DNA from: Ancylobacter defluvii
GTDB taxonomy: Bacteria; Pseudomonadota; Alphaproteobacteria; Rhizobiales; Xanthobacteraceae
DNA length: 64,000 nucleotides
Reading direction: 5' to 3'
Assembly (NCBI RefSeq): GCF_018390605.1
Contig: NZ_JAHBGD010000024.1
Coordinates: 186,001-250,000, forward strand
This document shows, one piece after another, positions 55,225 through 64,000 of the stretch (its first letter is position 1; every line of letters starts with the position of its first letter). The position numbers and the translations under genes were made by a program. The notes beneath the pieces were generated by a model that saw only the letters and a program-made list of their open reading frames with translations, ran no database searches and was not told the origin of the DNA.

Positions 55225-56143
55225 TGCCCCTCTCCTCCGCGAGCACGCCCGCCAGCAGGCGGGCGAAACGCATGGCCGAGGGCAGCATGCCGAACATCAG
55301 CGCCGCCGGCATGCGCTGCACCTGGCCGGCCCGCACGAAGGGCAGGCTGTTCCACAGCGGGCTCTCCGCCAGCCGGGCCAGCGTGTCAGGGGAGATCGGC
55401 TCGAGATAGACCAGCCGGCTCGCCGGGCTGTCGGCCAGCGCCTCGATGCCGACGGTGTTGAACCCCCAGTAATTGCTCGGCCGCGTCCAGCCATTGACGA
55501 GGCCGCAGCGCTCCATCACGTCGCCGAACAGGCTGCCGGCGCCGTAGACGCGCACATGGCGGGTATCGAGGAAGCTCACCACCATGATCGGCCGCCCGGC
55601 GACGCCGCTCTCGGCGAAGCGCCGCCGCAGCGCCGCCATCTCCGCCTCGGCGCGGGCGACCAGCGCCTCGCCTTCCCGCTCGCGCCCGAGGATGGTGGCG
55701 AGCGCGCGGGTGGCGGTCACGCTGCGGTCGAAGGGATGGCCGACCGGCGGCGCGTAGATGGAGAATTCGCGGGTCGGCGCGATGCCTTCGAGCAGCGGCC
55801 GGATGCCGGCGAGATAGGGCGTGGTGACGATGAGGTCCGGCCGCAGCGCGGCGAGCAGTTCGAGATTGGGCTCGCGGTCGGTGCCGATATTCACGGTATC
55901 GGCAGGCAGCGCCGGCTCGACCACCCAGTCCCCCCATCCGCCGGGGTCGGGCAATGCGATGGGAGGCAGGCCGATCTCGATGAGGGTTTCGGCAAGGCCG
56001 AAATCCATCGAGACGATCCTGCGCGGCGGTCGAGCCGGCACTTCGGCGCGCGCCGCACCCGCCAGCAGAGGGTGAGCGAGCGCACCGAGACAGAACCCGC
56101 CGCGCAGCACCGCCCGGCGGGAAGGAGGCGTCGGCTTGGTCAC
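55217..56143 (-). CDS. fhuD: Iron-siderophore periplasmic binding protein (FhuD-type)
   Basis: A 308-residue binding protein of the class III (FhuD/BtuF) fold. A twin-arginine-like leader (RRAVLRGGFCLGALAHPLLAGAARA) precedes RRIVSMDFGLAETLIEIGLPPIALP, LELLAALRPDLIVTTPYLAG and WGFNTVGIEALADSPASRLV. The GTG start at 56143 overlaps the receptor stop (GTGA), so it is coupled to it. It would carry the ferric siderophore from the receptor to FhuB. Confidence 0.9.
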   Translation of the reverse strand: MTKPTPPSRRAVLRGGFCLGALAHPLLAGAARAEVPARPPRRIVSMDFGLAETLIEIGLPPIALPDPGGWGDWVVEPALPADTVNIGTDREPNLELLAALRPDLIVTTPYLAGIRPLLEGIAPTREFSIYAPPVGHPFDRSVTATRALATILGREREGEALVARAEAEMAALRRRFAESGVAGRPIMVVSFLDTRHVRVYGAGSLFGDVMERCGLVNGWTRPSNYWGFNTVGIEALADSPASRLVYLEPISPDTLARLAESPLWNSLPFVRAGQVQRMPAALMFGMLPSAMRFARLLAGVLAEERGNG

Positions 56144-58611
56144 CAGCGATACTTCACACCGGCGAGGACGGTGCGCGGCGCACCGAGATAGCAATAGCCG
56201 GCATCGCAGGTGACATATTCCTCGTCGAGCAGGTTCTGGGCGTTGACCTGGAAGCTCCAGCCCTTGAACTTCTCGTTGAGCACGCCGAAATCGTAGCTCA
56301 GCTTGGCATCGACGAGGGTGTAGGCGTCGTTCTCGAAGCTGTTGAGCGAATCGCCCCAGGTCGCGCCGGTGTAGCGCACGCCCGCGCCGAGGCCGAGGCC
56401 GGCAAGCTTGGAGCCGGGCTGGAACTGGTAGTCCGCCCACAGCGCGAAGGCGTTCTGCGGCTGGCCCGAGGGCGTCAGCCCGATCGTCGTCGGGTCGCCG
56501 GCGACATTGGTGAGGTCGAGATAGGTGTAGGCGCCGCGCAGCCGCAGCCCGGCGCCGAGATTGGCCACCGCTTCCAGTTCGAAGCCGCGGGCGCGCACCT
56601 CGCCGGTCTGCACCTGGTAGAGCGGATTGGTGTCGTCGGTGACGAGACCGTTCTCCTGGTTGATCTGGAACACCGCGGCGGTGAAAAAGCCGTCGAAGCC
56701 GGCCGGCGCGTATTTCACGCCCGCCTCGATCTGCTTGGCCGTCGTCGGCGAGAAGGGATCGCCGTTGATGTCGACGCCGAGATTGGGCGCGAAGGAGGTG
56801 GAGTAGGTGACGTAGGGCGCGATGCCGTTGTCGAACAGATAGGTCAGGCCGACGCGGCCGGTGAACTCGCTGTCGTCATTGTTCTCGGTGGTACCGTTGA
56901 GCAGGTCGTCATCCTTGGTATCGACCCAGTCCTGCCGGCCGGTCAGGGTGAGGATCCAGCGATCGAGCTGCGCCTGCTCCTGGATGTAGAGCCCGGTCTG
57001 GTTCTGCTTCTGCTTGTAGCGGGAGTAGTTGAAACCGGGATCGTAGGTCGGGCCGAGCGGCTGCCCGGTGTTGAAGTCGAAATCGGAAGCGGTGCCGAAG
57101 CCGATGCCGCCGTCGAGCGACAGATAGGTGTAGTCGAGGCCTACAAGCAGCTTGTGCTCGACGGCGCCGGTGACGAAGTCGGCCTGCACCTGGTTGTCGA
57201 CGGCGAAACTGTCGAGGATGTCGTGCACGTAGCCGGTGCCGCGCGTGCCGATATTGGTGTCCGGGTCGATGCCGTACAGGCTGGTGTAGCGGACCGTGGT
57301 GTCGGCGTTGCCGTAGCGCAGGTTCTGGCGGAAGGTGAAGATGTCGTTGAACTCGTGCTCGGCCGAATAGCCGACGCGCCACTGCTCCTGCGGCTGGCTG
57401 TTGTAGTCGCCGGGTGTGCGGCTGAAGGTCTCGGTGCCGGTGCCGTCCCAGCCATAGAAGGGCAGCGAGGCCGGGGTCTCGGATTTCTGGTATTCGCCGA
57501 GGAAGGTGATCTTGGTCTGCTCGCTCGCCTTCCAGGTCAGCGCCGGGGCGATGTAGGTCATGTCATTGACGCCGCCGCCGAGCGTGTTCGGCGAGCCGGC
57601 ATCGCGCAGCAGGCCGGTCAGGCGGTAGAGCCACTGGCCATCCTTGTCGAGCGGGCCGCCGACGTCGAACTGGCCCTGCCACCAGTCGTAATTGCCGCCC
57701 TGTACCTCTACCTCGCCGAAGGCTTCCTCGGTCGGGCGCTTGGAGGTGACGTCGACCAGGCCTCCCGGCGAGCCGAGGCCATAGAGCGCCGAGCTCGGAC
57801 CGCGCAGCACGGTGATGTTTTCGACGCCATAGGGCTCGATCTTGAACACCGACATGTTGGCGCCCGGCCAGCGCAGTCCGTCGCGATAAATGCCGCTATA
57901 AGTGGTGTCGAATCCCCGGATGGTGAAAACGTCGAAGCGCGGGTCGTAGCCACTCTGGCCGGTGCGCACGCCCGGCGTATAGGCCACCGCCTGGGTCAGC
58001 GACTGCACGTTGCGGTCGTCAAGCTCCTGGCGGGTGACCACCGAGACCGATTGCGGCGTCTCGATCAGCGGCGTGTCGGTCTTGGTGCCGGCGGTGCTGC
58101 GGGTGGCGACATAGCCGACCGTGCCGTCGCCGCTGCCCTGCACGGCGATGGTGTCGAGCTCGATGCCGACGGTCTCGCCGGAACTGGCCGCCGAGGCGGC
58201 GGGATCGACGATGGTCACGCGGTTCGGCGCGGTGAAGCGATAGCTGAGGCCGGTGCCGCGCAGCAGCGCGTCCAGCGCCTGCTGCGCGCTCATGGTCCCC
58301 GAGACGGCGGAGGAACGCCGGCCGCCGAACTTGGCGGTATCGAAGAACACCCGCACCCCGGCCTTCTGCGCGAAGGCGAGCACGGCGCCGTTGAGATCCT
58401 GCGCCGGGATGTCGAAGGCGATCCGCGCGGGAGCGATGCTTGCCGCCGCCTGCGAAGAGGCTTGCGACGGGGCCTGCGTCTGGGCCTGGGCGCGCTGCAT
58501 CGGCGCCCCGAGGGCCACCGCCGCCACGCCGAGAACGAGGGCATGGCTGGCCGTGCCGCCGAGATAATGCCGCCGCAGGCGCTGCGCGCCGCCAGTCACC
58601 CGAAGCCTCAT
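56140..58611 (-). CDS. TonB-dependent siderophore receptor with STN signalling domain
   Basis: An 823-residue outer-membrane receptor. After a signal peptide comes an STN domain (about residues 65-118: ARIAFDIPAQDLNGAVLAFA, VSGTMSAQQALDALLRGTGL), which contacts FecR. A plug follows (TDTPLIETPQSVSVVTRQEL, ENITVLRGPSSALYGLGSPG), then a 22-strand barrel ending in a terminal Trp (VLAGVKYRW). This layout is that of hydroxamate receptors such as FhuA/FoxA with transcriptional control. It sits downstream of fecI and fecR and starts the transport part of the operon. Confidence 0.93.
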   Translation of the reverse strand: MRLRVTGGAQRLRRHYLGGTASHALVLGVAAVALGAPMQRAQAQTQAPSQASSQAAASIAPARIAFDIPAQDLNGAVLAFAQKAGVRVFFDTAKFGGRRSSAVSGTMSAQQALDALLRGTGLSYRFTAPNRVTIVDPAASAASSGETVGIELDTIAVQGSGDGTVGYVATRSTAGTKTDTPLIETPQSVSVVTRQELDDRNVQSLTQAVAYTPGVRTGQSGYDPRFDVFTIRGFDTTYSGIYRDGLRWPGANMSVFKIEPYGVENITVLRGPSSALYGLGSPGGLVDVTSKRPTEEAFGEVEVQGGNYDWWQGQFDVGGPLDKDGQWLYRLTGLLRDAGSPNTLGGGVNDMTYIAPALTWKASEQTKITFLGEYQKSETPASLPFYGWDGTGTETFSRTPGDYNSQPQEQWRVGYSAEHEFNDIFTFRQNLRYGNADTTVRYTSLYGIDPDTNIGTRGTGYVHDILDSFAVDNQVQADFVTGAVEHKLLVGLDYTYLSLDGGIGFGTASDFDFNTGQPLGPTYDPGFNYSRYKQKQNQTGLYIQEQAQLDRWILTLTGRQDWVDTKDDDLLNGTTENNDDSEFTGRVGLTYLFDNGIAPYVTYSTSFAPNLGVDINGDPFSPTTAKQIEAGVKYAPAGFDGFFTAAVFQINQENGLVTDDTNPLYQVQTGEVRARGFELEAVANLGAGLRLRGAYTYLDLTNVAGDPTTIGLTPSGQPQNAFALWADYQFQPGSKLAGLGLGAGVRYTGATWGDSLNSFENDAYTLVDAKLSYDFGVLNEKFKGWSFQVNAQNLLDEEYVTCDAGYCYLGAPRTVLAGVKYRW

Positions 58612-58680
58612 CGATCGTCCTTCCCTGCCAGATCGTGCAATCGCCGCGCTAGCCGGCTCGCGCCGGCTCGCAGGAAGGAA

Positions 58681-58709
58681 GACAACTCACGGGACCGTGA
58701 CCGTAAAAA
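58681..58709 (-). promoter_or_regulatory. Candidate FecI-dependent promoter upstream of the receptor gene
   Basis: On the minus strand the sequence contains TTTTTACGGTCACG, then a GC-rich spacer and GTTGTC, 70 bases before the receptor start. The same arrangement occurs upstream of fecR at 59752-59781. Since the ECF sigma factor and the FecR regulator are encoded here, the shared block is a good candidate for their promoter. An inverted repeat (ACCGTAA / TTACGGT, 58700-58719) overlaps it. Confidence 0.5.
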
Positions 58710-58732
58710 AAGTTACGGTTTCGTGAAAATTT

Positions 58733-59728
58733 TCAATAAAGCACGGTAATCAATGGATAAATCGACCGTGAGCTGATCCCGAGCTCGGCGGTGATCGTCT
58801 CGATGGCGTCGTCGAGGTCGCGGGTCGGGAACACGCCGCTGACCCGGCGCCGTGCCAGCTCATCGTCGAGAATGACGATGCGTCCGCGACGGTAGCGATT
58901 GAGCGTCTCCACCACATGGCCGAGCCGGGCGCCGTTGAACACCAGGAGCCCGCGCCGCCACGCCGTCGCCGTCTCGATGTTGCGGGTGCGGACACGACCG
59001 ATGCCGCCATCGCGCCGATAGCGCACCTCCTGCCCCGGCGACAGCACGACGGCCTTGCCGGCTTCCGCCGTGCCGGGCGCGACTTCGACCTGGTGCTCGA
59101 TGGCGAGCACGTCCGCCGCGTCGCCGCTCTCCTCGATGACGAACTGGGTGCCGAGCGCGGTGGTGGTGCCGCCGGCGGCCTCGGCGACGAAGGGGCGCGT
59201 CTCGGCACCGGCCCGCGGCGCCACCGCGAAGAAGACCTCGCCGGCGAGCAGCTTCACCCGGCGCTCGCCGTCACTGAAATCCAGCGCGATGGCGCTGGAC
59301 GGGCCGAGTTCCACCGTGCTGCCGTCCGGCAGCGGGACGGTGCGCAATTCGCCCGGCGCGGTGCGGTAATCGGCGGCGAGCATCAGCCAGGGATCGCCGA
59401 ACTGGAAGCGGGCGACGCCGGCGGCCAGCACCAGCAGCCCCACCAGCGCCCCGGCGCGCGCCGCCTTGCGGGCGGTCGAGACCCGTCGGCGCGGCGGCAC
59501 CACCGCACGCAGCGGACCGGGATCGAGACGCAACGCGGCGAGTTCGCGCCAGGTGGCGCTCGCCTCCTCGAAGGCAGCGCGGTGCTCGGGATCCTGCCCC
59601 AGCCAGTGGCGCAGCTCCCCCTTCTCCGCCTCGCTCAGCGGCGAACCGTCGAGCCGCGCCACCCACTCCGCGGCCCGCTGCTCGATATCCTCCGCGCCCT
59701 GCCCGCTGTCGTTCACCGGCCGTTCCAT
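58733..59728 (-). CDS. fecR: FecR-type anti-sigma/signal transducer
   Basis: A 331-residue FecR protein. The cytoplasmic N-terminal DUF4880-type helix region has QRAAEWVARLDGSPLSEAEKGELRHWL, with EHRAAFEEASATWREL. A single transmembrane segment (ALVGLLVLAAGVARF) follows at about residue 95, then the periplasmic FecR domain with YRTAPGELRTVPLPDGSTVELG and AGEVFFAV. It senses the loaded receptor's STN domain and controls FecI. It lies 58 bases behind fecI. Confidence 0.93.
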   Translation of the reverse strand: MERPVNDSGQGAEDIEQRAAEWVARLDGSPLSEAEKGELRHWLGQDPEHRAAFEEASATWRELAALRLDPGPLRAVVPPRRRVSTARKAARAGALVGLLVLAAGVARFQFGDPWLMLAADYRTAPGELRTVPLPDGSTVELGPSSAIALDFSDGERRVKLLAGEVFFAVAPRAGAETRPFVAEAAGGTTTALGTQFVIEESGDAADVLAIEHQVEVAPGTAEAGKAVVLSPGQEVRYRRDGGIGRVRTRNIETATAWRRGLLVFNGARLGHVVETLNRYRRGRIVILDDELARRRVSGVFPTRDLDDAIETITAELGISSRSIYPLITVLY

Positions 59729-59751
59729 GAAACGTGCATCCGCCCCAATAT

Positions 59752-59781
59752 GACAACCGAGCCGGGGCGTGACCGTAAAAA
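59752..59781 (-). promoter_or_regulatory. Candidate FecI-dependent promoter upstream of fecR
   Basis: This repeats the block TTTTTACGGTCACG-N-CCCG...GTTGTC seen upstream of the receptor gene. It lies in the 58 bases between fecI and fecR, ending 24 bases before the fecR start. Two matching sites in one operon suggest a sigma factor or repressor site, not chance. Confidence 0.45.
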
Positions 59782-59786
59782 TCGCC

Positions 59787-60305
59787 TCAGCGCGCCCGCA
59801 GGCGCCGGGTCATATGGGCGATCGCCAGGGCGAGATGCTTCTGCACCGCGCTCTCGGAGAGGCCGAGGCGCTGGGCGACCTCGGCATGGGTGAGGCCGTC
59901 GATACGGTTCAGCACGAAGATTTCCTGCGTCCGGCGCGGCAGCTCCTGCACCAGCAGGTGGATGCGCTCCAGCTGCAGGCGGGAATCGACCGCCTCCTCG
60001 GGAGAGGGCTGGTCGGCGGCGATGTCGCCGAGGGTCTCCGGCGCGACCACGTCGGTGCGCCGCCGCGCCTCCTGCTTCAGATGGTTGAGCAGCAGATTGC
60101 GGGCGACGGTGTAGAGATAGGCGCGGAAGTCCTGGACGCGGGTTTCCGGCCGCTCGATGACGCGGACGAAGGTGTCCTGCACCAGATCGCTCGCCATGTG
60201 CTGATCGCCCAGCCGGCGATTGAGGTAGCGCCTCAGCTCGGTCCCATGCGCCGAGAAGACGAGCGACAGGTCTGGCTGCATGCGAGAGCGATCCACCATC
60301 CGCAT
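59787..60305 (-). CDS. fecI: ECF sigma factor, FecI-type
   Basis: A 172-residue sigma-70 family ECF factor. Region 2 holds YLNRRLGDQHMASDLVQDTFVRVIE and the DFRAYLYTVARNLLLNHLK block that binds the -10 element; region 4 holds RRTQEIFVLNRIDGLTHAEVAQRLGLSESAVQKHL with its helix-turn-helix. This is the FecI group, which drives siderophore receptor genes after a FecR signal. The exact start is uncertain; ATGs near 60305, 60299 or 60281 all keep region 2. First gene of the fecI-fecR-receptor-fhuD-fhuB-esterase run. Confidence 0.92.
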   Translation of the reverse strand: MRMVDRSRMQPDLSLVFSAHGTELRRYLNRRLGDQHMASDLVQDTFVRVIERPETRVQDFRAYLYTVARNLLLNHLKQEARRRTDVVAPETLGDIAADQPSPEEAVDSRLQLERIHLLVQELPRRTQEIFVLNRIDGLTHAEVAQRLGLSESAVQKHLALAIAHMTRRLRAR

Positions 60306-60617
60306 CGAGAGGACATGAGGAGGCGTTTAACATGCGTGGGCGCGCGAAGTAAGCTCGGGAGGACCTAATTGGAATCGCTATAACTTGAGATATGTGAATC
60401 TGATTTGAACTGTTCTTATATATACACGGCTCCACCTGCCGAATTCCAGCCTCCCGCCCGCCGGTTTCGCGGCTGCCCGCCAGTCACGGACTGGTGATTA
60501 GATGATGCCCGTCATGAAGCCTAGCCTTTTGGCGGGAGCGTAGTGGTGTTCGCCGTCGGCCGGGAGTTCGGCGGTGCAGCATCCGCGCGTCCTCATCCCC
60601 GAAGGAGAGGGCGAAAT
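60306..60617. other. Divergent promoter region between fecI and a molybdenum hydroxylase operon
   Basis: These 312 bases separate two genes reading away from each other. The most AT-rich part, about 60362-60427, is the likely place for the fecI promoter and an iron-responsive site, but I cannot name a clear Fur, Irr or RirA box. GAAGGAGAGG just before 60618 is the ribosome-binding site of the rightward gene. Confidence 0.4.
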
Positions 60618-61070
60618 ATGAAATTCACACTCAATGGATCCGAACGCACCGTCGAAGCCGACGGCAACATGCCGCTGCTGTGGGCGCTGCGTGACGTGGT
60701 CGGGCTGACCGGAACCAAGTTCGGCTGCGGCGCGGCGCTGTGCGGCGCCTGCACCGTCCATGTCGACGGCGCGCCGGTGCGCTCGTGCCAGACGGCGCTG
60801 TCCGATGTCGAGGGCAAGAGCGTCATCACCATCGAAGGCGTCGGCGGCGAGGTCGGCACCGCCGTCGTCGCGGCGTGGCGCAAGCTGGACGTGGTGCAGT
60901 GCGGCTACTGCCAGTCCGGCCAGATCATGTCCGCCGTCGGGCTGCTCAGCGAGAACCGCAAGCCCACCGACGAGGACATCGACACCGCGATGGACGGCAA
61001 TGTCTGTCGCTGCGCCACCTATCAGCGCATCCGCGCCGCCATCCACGAAGCCGCCTCCAACCTCGCGTGA
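60618..61070 (+). CDS. Molybdenum hydroxylase 2Fe-2S subunit, second copy (IorA-type)
   Basis: A 150-residue two-cluster [2Fe-2S] subunit. Ligands are in [28 protein letters not shown] and [11 protein letters not shown] strong ribosome-binding site (GAAGGAGAGG) lies upstream of ATG 60618. It is a paralogue of the subunit at 37971-38435 but not a recent copy. It passes electrons from the molybdenum subunit encoded five bases downstream; no cytochrome gene accompanies this pair. Confidence 0.94.
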   Translation: MKFTLNGSERTVEADGNMPLLWALRDVVGLTGTKFGCGAALCGACTVHVDGAPVRSCQTALSDVEGKSVITIEGVGGEVGTAVVAAWRKLDVVQCGYCQSGQIMSAVGLLSENRKPTDEDIDTAMDGNVCRCATYQRIRAAIHEAASNLA

Positions 61071-61075
61071 GCGCC

Positions 61076-63292
61076 ATGCACATCATCAAGCCCGCAGACT
61101 ATGCCCGGATGCTTGAGCGCCTCGCGCCCGCACCGGCCCTCGCCGCCCCCTCGCGCCGCGGCTTCCTCAAGGCCGCCGCGGCCATTTCCGGCGCACTGGT
61201 CATCGGCGTGCGCCTCGGCCCGTCCGAGGCCTTCGCGGCCGCGCCGACCGACGGCCCGATGCCGAACGCCTTCGTGAAGATCGCGCCGGACAGCACCGTC
61301 ACCGTGCTGATCAAGCATCTCGACATGGGCCAGGGCGTCACCACCGGCCTCGCCACCATCGTCGCCGAGGAAATGGACGCCGACTGGAGCCAGATGCGCG
61401 CCGCCTTCGCCCCCGCCGACGCCCAGCTCTACAACAACCTGCTGTTCGGGCCGGTACAGGGCACCGGCGGCTCGACCTCGGTCGCCAACAGCTGGGATCA
61501 GCTGCGCAAGGCCGGCGGCGCCGCCCGGCAGATGCTGGTCGCCGCCGCCGCCGAGAAATGGAAGGTCCCGGCCGACAGCATCACCATCGAGAAGGGCACG
61601 CTGAAGAGCGGCAGCCACACCGCCAGCTTCGGCGAGCTGGCCGCCGATGCCGCCCGCCAGCCGATCCCCGCCGAGGTGAAGCTCAAGGACCCGAAGGACT
61701 TCAAGCTGATCGGCACGCGGCTGCCGCGCCTCGATTCCGCCGACAAGACCGACGGCAAGGCGGTCTATGCGCTCGACATCCGCCGCCCCGGCATGCTCAC
61801 CGCCGTCATCAAGCGTCCGGAGCGTTTCGGCGCGACGGTGAAGAGCTTCGACGCCGCCGCCGCCAAGCAGGTGCCGGGCGTCGTCGATGTGGTGGCCGTC
61901 CCCGCCGGCGTCGCCGTGCTGGCGCAGAACACCTGGGCGGCGCTCCAGGGCCGCGAGGCGCTCACCACCGTCGAGTGGGATGAAAGCAACGCGGAGAACC
62001 GCGGCACGGCCGAACTGCTCGACGAGTACAAGAAGCTCGCCGACACCGCCGGACGCAACGCCGCCAAGCGGGGTGATGCCGCCAAGGGCATTGCCGGCGC
62101 GGCCAAGACCATCGAGACCGAGTTCGCCTTTCCCTATCTCGCGCATGCGCCGATGGAACCGCTGAACTGCGTGATCGAGAAGACCGGCGACGGCGTCACC
62201 ATCCATACCGGCTCGCAGTTCCAGACCATCGAGCAGGCGGTCACTGCCGGCATCATGGGCATCAAGCCCGAGCAGGTGAAGATCGAGACCCTGTGGGCCG
62301 GCGGCTCGTTCGGCCGGCGCGCCAACACCGCCGCCGACTATGTCGCCGAGGCCGCCACCATCCTCAAGGCCATTGACGGCCGGGCGCCGGTGCACCTGGT
62401 GTGGACCCGCGAGGACGACATCAAGGGCGGTTATTACCGGCCGATGTTCTACCACAAGGTCCGTGCCGGGGTGACCGCCGACGGCAAGATCGCCGGCTGG
62501 GAGCAACGCATCGTCGGCCAGTCCTTCATGATCGGCACGCCGTTCGAAGCCTTCGCGGTGAAGGAAGGCGTTGACGCTACTTCGGTGGAAGGCGCCTCCG
62601 ACACCCATTACGACATCGGCAACCTCATGGTGGAGCTGCATTCGCCGCAGGTGAAGGTGCCGACGCTGTGGTGGCGGTCGGTCGGCCACACCCACACCGC
62701 GCATGTGGTGGAGGTGACGATCGACGAGCTCGCCCGTGCCGCCGGTCGCGACCCTGTCGAGTTCCGGCTCGAACTGCTCAAGGACAAGCCGCGCCACACC
62801 GGCGTGCTCAAGCTGCTGGCCGAGAAGGCGAACTGGGGCACCAAGCCCGGCGCCGGCAAGGGTCGCGGCATCGCGCTGCATGAGAGCTTCAACACCGTGG
62901 TCGGCAGCGTGATCGACATCTCCGTCGTGAACGGCCAGATCAAGGTCGACAAGGTGGTGTGCGCGGTCGATTGCGGCATCGCCGTCAACCCGGACGTCAT
63001 TGCCGCCCAGATCGAAGGCGGCGTCGGCTTCGGGCTCGGGGCGGCGCTGCATGACGAGATCACACTGGACAACGGCGTGGTCGAACAGGCCAATTTCGAC
63101 ACCTACATCCCGCTGCGCATGTCGGAGATGCCGAAGGTCGAGGTGCATATCGTGCCGTCGGCCAACGCGCCGACCGGCATCGGCGAGCCGGGCGTGCCGG
63201 GCGTCGCCCCGGCGCTGTCCAACGCCATCTTCGACGCCACCGGCCAGCGGCTGCGCTCGCTGCCGTTCCGGCTCGAAGACTTCAAGGCGTGA
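61076..63292 (+). CDS. Molybdenum hydroxylase large subunit, second copy (IorB-type)
   Basis: A 738-residue periplasmic molybdenum hydroxylase subunit. A twin-arginine signal ([20 protein letters not shown]) starts at about residue 27. Family blocks are [54 protein letters not shown] and the molybdenum-site GIGEPGVPG, here in place of the GVGEP of the other copy. It likely oxidises an aldehyde or N-heterocycle. ATG 61076 lies five bases after the small-subunit stop; a very strong hairpin follows. Confidence 0.92.
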   Translation: MHIIKPADYARMLERLAPAPALAAPSRRGFLKAAAAISGALVIGVRLGPSEAFAAAPTDGPMPNAFVKIAPDSTVTVLIKHLDMGQGVTTGLATIVAEEMDADWSQMRAAFAPADAQLYNNLLFGPVQGTGGSTSVANSWDQLRKAGGAARQMLVAAAAEKWKVPADSITIEKGTLKSGSHTASFGELAADAARQPIPAEVKLKDPKDFKLIGTRLPRLDSADKTDGKAVYALDIRRPGMLTAVIKRPERFGATVKSFDAAAAKQVPGVVDVVAVPAGVAVLAQNTWAALQGREALTTVEWDESNAENRGTAELLDEYKKLADTAGRNAAKRGDAAKGIAGAAKTIETEFAFPYLAHAPMEPLNCVIEKTGDGVTIHTGSQFQTIEQAVTAGIMGIKPEQVKIETLWAGGSFGRRANTAADYVAEAATILKAIDGRAPVHLVWTREDDIKGGYYRPMFYHKVRAGVTADGKIAGWEQRIVGQSFMIGTPFEAFAVKEGVDATSVEGASDTHYDIGNLMVELHSPQVKVPTLWWRSVGHTHTAHVVEVTIDELARAAGRDPVEFRLELLKDKPRHTGVLKLLAEKANWGTKPGAGKGRGIALHESFNTVVGSVIDISVVNGQIKVDKVVCAVDCGIAVNPDVIAAQIEGGVGFGLGAALHDEITLDNGVVEQANFDTYIPLRMSEMPKVEVHIVPSANAPTGIGEPGVPGVAPALSNAIFDATGQRLRSLPFRLEDFKA

Positions 63293-63298
63293 CGTGCC

Positions 63299-63336
63299 GG
63301 ACGGGGGGAGGGCCGACACCGGCCCTCCCCCCGTCC
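63299..63336 (+). terminator. Strong hairpin terminator after the hydroxylase operon
   Basis: A perfect 17-bp inverted repeat (GGACGGGGGGAGGGCCG / CGGCCCTCCCCCCGTCC) with loop ACAC begins seven bases after the stop codon. It is one of the longest stems in the window. No T-run follows, but its position marks the end of the operon. Confidence 0.75.
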
Positions 63337-63749
63337 TACGGTGTAGTGCGTACCCCGCCTCGGATTCGGCGGCATGGGATACAGGCCGCAGGAGAGCGGT
63401 TCGGACCGTTCGCGCGCCCATGCGAAGCCGCCGGCAAAGACGCCGGCCTGGGCCGTCACCGCCCCGCTGATATTCAAAAAACATCAAATACGACAGAGAC
63501 TTAAATCAGAGCTACCCTCGGAGCCCGGTTGACCCGGACGCCGCCCATCCGGTGTGCGCGTCACCACGTCCGGCTCGCCGGCCTGGCTCCCGATCCCAGA
63601 TCGTCATCCGACTGTTTCTAATTTTGAACTGTACAAAGCAGACACTGGCGTTTTCCGGGAGGAACGGCTATGTCGGATTCTCGCATTCGGGGAAGACGGA
63701 CCGAAGCGATGAAAGGCCGGGGGGCACACCCGGCAAAGTGAGAGAACGC
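63337..63749. other. Intergenic region before gmhA
   Basis: This 413-base stretch has no coding region I would support. A less GC-rich part near 63470-63510 and 63600-63640 may carry the promoter for the gene starting at 63750. No JUMPstart-like element was recognised. Confidence 0.35.
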
Positions 63750-64000
63750 ATGCTGACAAGTTCGACCGACCGGGCGGCGGTCATCTCGGCATATTTCGCT
63801 GAAACCGAGCGGTTGATGAAGCGGCTCACCGAGGTGAGCGACGATGTCGCCCATGCCGCCGAAGCGTGGATGACCGCGCTGACCAATGGCGGCAAGGTGA
63901 TCTTCTGCGGCAATGGCGGCTCGGCCGCCGACGCCCAGCATCTCGCCGCCGAGCTCATGGGCCGCTTCCTGTTCGACCGCGAGCCGATGGCCGCGCTGTC
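63750..64000 (+). CDS. gmhA: Phosphoheptose isomerase (partial, 3' end outside window)
   Basis: The first 83 codons of a SIS-domain sedoheptulose-7-phosphate isomerase, which makes D-glycero-D-manno-heptose 7-phosphate for lipopolysaccharide core. The N-terminal helix ([14 protein letters not shown]) leads to the sugar-phosphate-binding block [20 protein letters not shown] and [14 protein letters not shown], diagnostic of GmhA. ATG 63750 is used; a GTG four codons earlier (63738) is an alternative start. The gene runs off the right edge, so neighbours cannot be judged. Confidence 0.88.
   Translation, partial: MLTSSTDRAAVISAYFAETERLMKRLTEVSDDVAHAAEAWMTALTNGGKVIFCGNGGSAADAQHLAAELMGRFLFDREPMAAL

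Noticed and set aside
53389-55461. Plus-strand open frame of 690 codons opposite fhuB
   Set aside because: Gln/Arg-rich antisense shadow of a permease with a clear family pattern.

Overview
The window is about 64 kb of GC-rich DNA from an alphaproteobacterium, most likely a member of the Hyphomicrobiales (perhaps close to Xanthobacteraceae such as Ancylobacter or Starkeya). This placement is inferred from base composition, DUF982 genes, the LivFGMHK and aerobic Mo-hydroxylase content and overall gene style; no rRNA or tRNA gene was seen to confirm it. Coding density is high from about 14 kb onward. The first 14 kb are different: very large repeat-built surface or secreted proteins lie among several decayed genes.

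Regions: (1) 1-5.94 kb is the N-terminal part of a giant autotransporter adhesin on the minus strand whose C-terminus lies outside the window. (2) 5.95-11.3 kb is a decayed accessory island with one intact and one frameshifted DUF982 gene, a nonsense-broken small gene, a Hint-domain protein, a serralysin-like RTX protein whose zinc-binding motif is gone, and phage-like gene remnants on both sides of it. (3) 11.5-20 kb holds ilvD, an oprB porin remnant, a CYTH-CHAD protein, a PLP amino-acid decarboxylase with a GNAT acetyltransferase, and a HAD phosphatase. (4) 19.9-35.7 kb is a divergent catabolic locus. A GntR/FCD regulator, a LivK-H-M-G-F importer and an SDR run leftward. Ten enzymes run rightward: cupin, SDR, aspartate-dehydrogenase-like protein, DadA-like dehydrogenase, two proline-racemase-family enzymes, NIPSNAP protein, cobalamin-dependent mutase-like protein, DapA-like lyase/aldolase and alpha/beta hydrolase. 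Two palindromes in the shared promoter region look like the GntR operators.

(5) 35.7-43.4 kb holds an isoquinoline-oxidoreductase-type molybdenum hydroxylase with its cytochrome c, a LysR regulator divergent from a zinc alcohol dehydrogenase, a RibD-like reductase and an FAD amine oxidase. (6) 43.4-49.7 kb is a leftward redox cluster (aldo/keto reductase, exported flavodoxin, SDR, Bcr-type MFS exporter, cytochrome P460, DUF4405 membrane protein, CMD-cupin fusion). (7) 50.1-52.3 kb holds a YadA-like trimeric autotransporter coupled to a small exported protein. (8) 52.3-60.3 kb is a FecI-FecR-regulated siderophore uptake operon (TonB receptor, FhuD, fused FhuB, esterase) lacking its ATPase. (9) 60.6-63.3 kb carries a second molybdenum hydroxylase pair, followed by a strong terminator and the start of gmhA.

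How the genes work together: the central locus reads as uptake of an amino or imino acid by the Liv transporter, then epimerisation or dehydration, FAD-dependent oxidation, DapA-type cleavage or deamination and, unusually, a carbon-skeleton rearrangement. Its parts resemble hydroxyproline catabolism, but the cobalamin enzyme does not belong to the known hydroxyproline routes, so this locus is the best candidate for an undescribed pathway.
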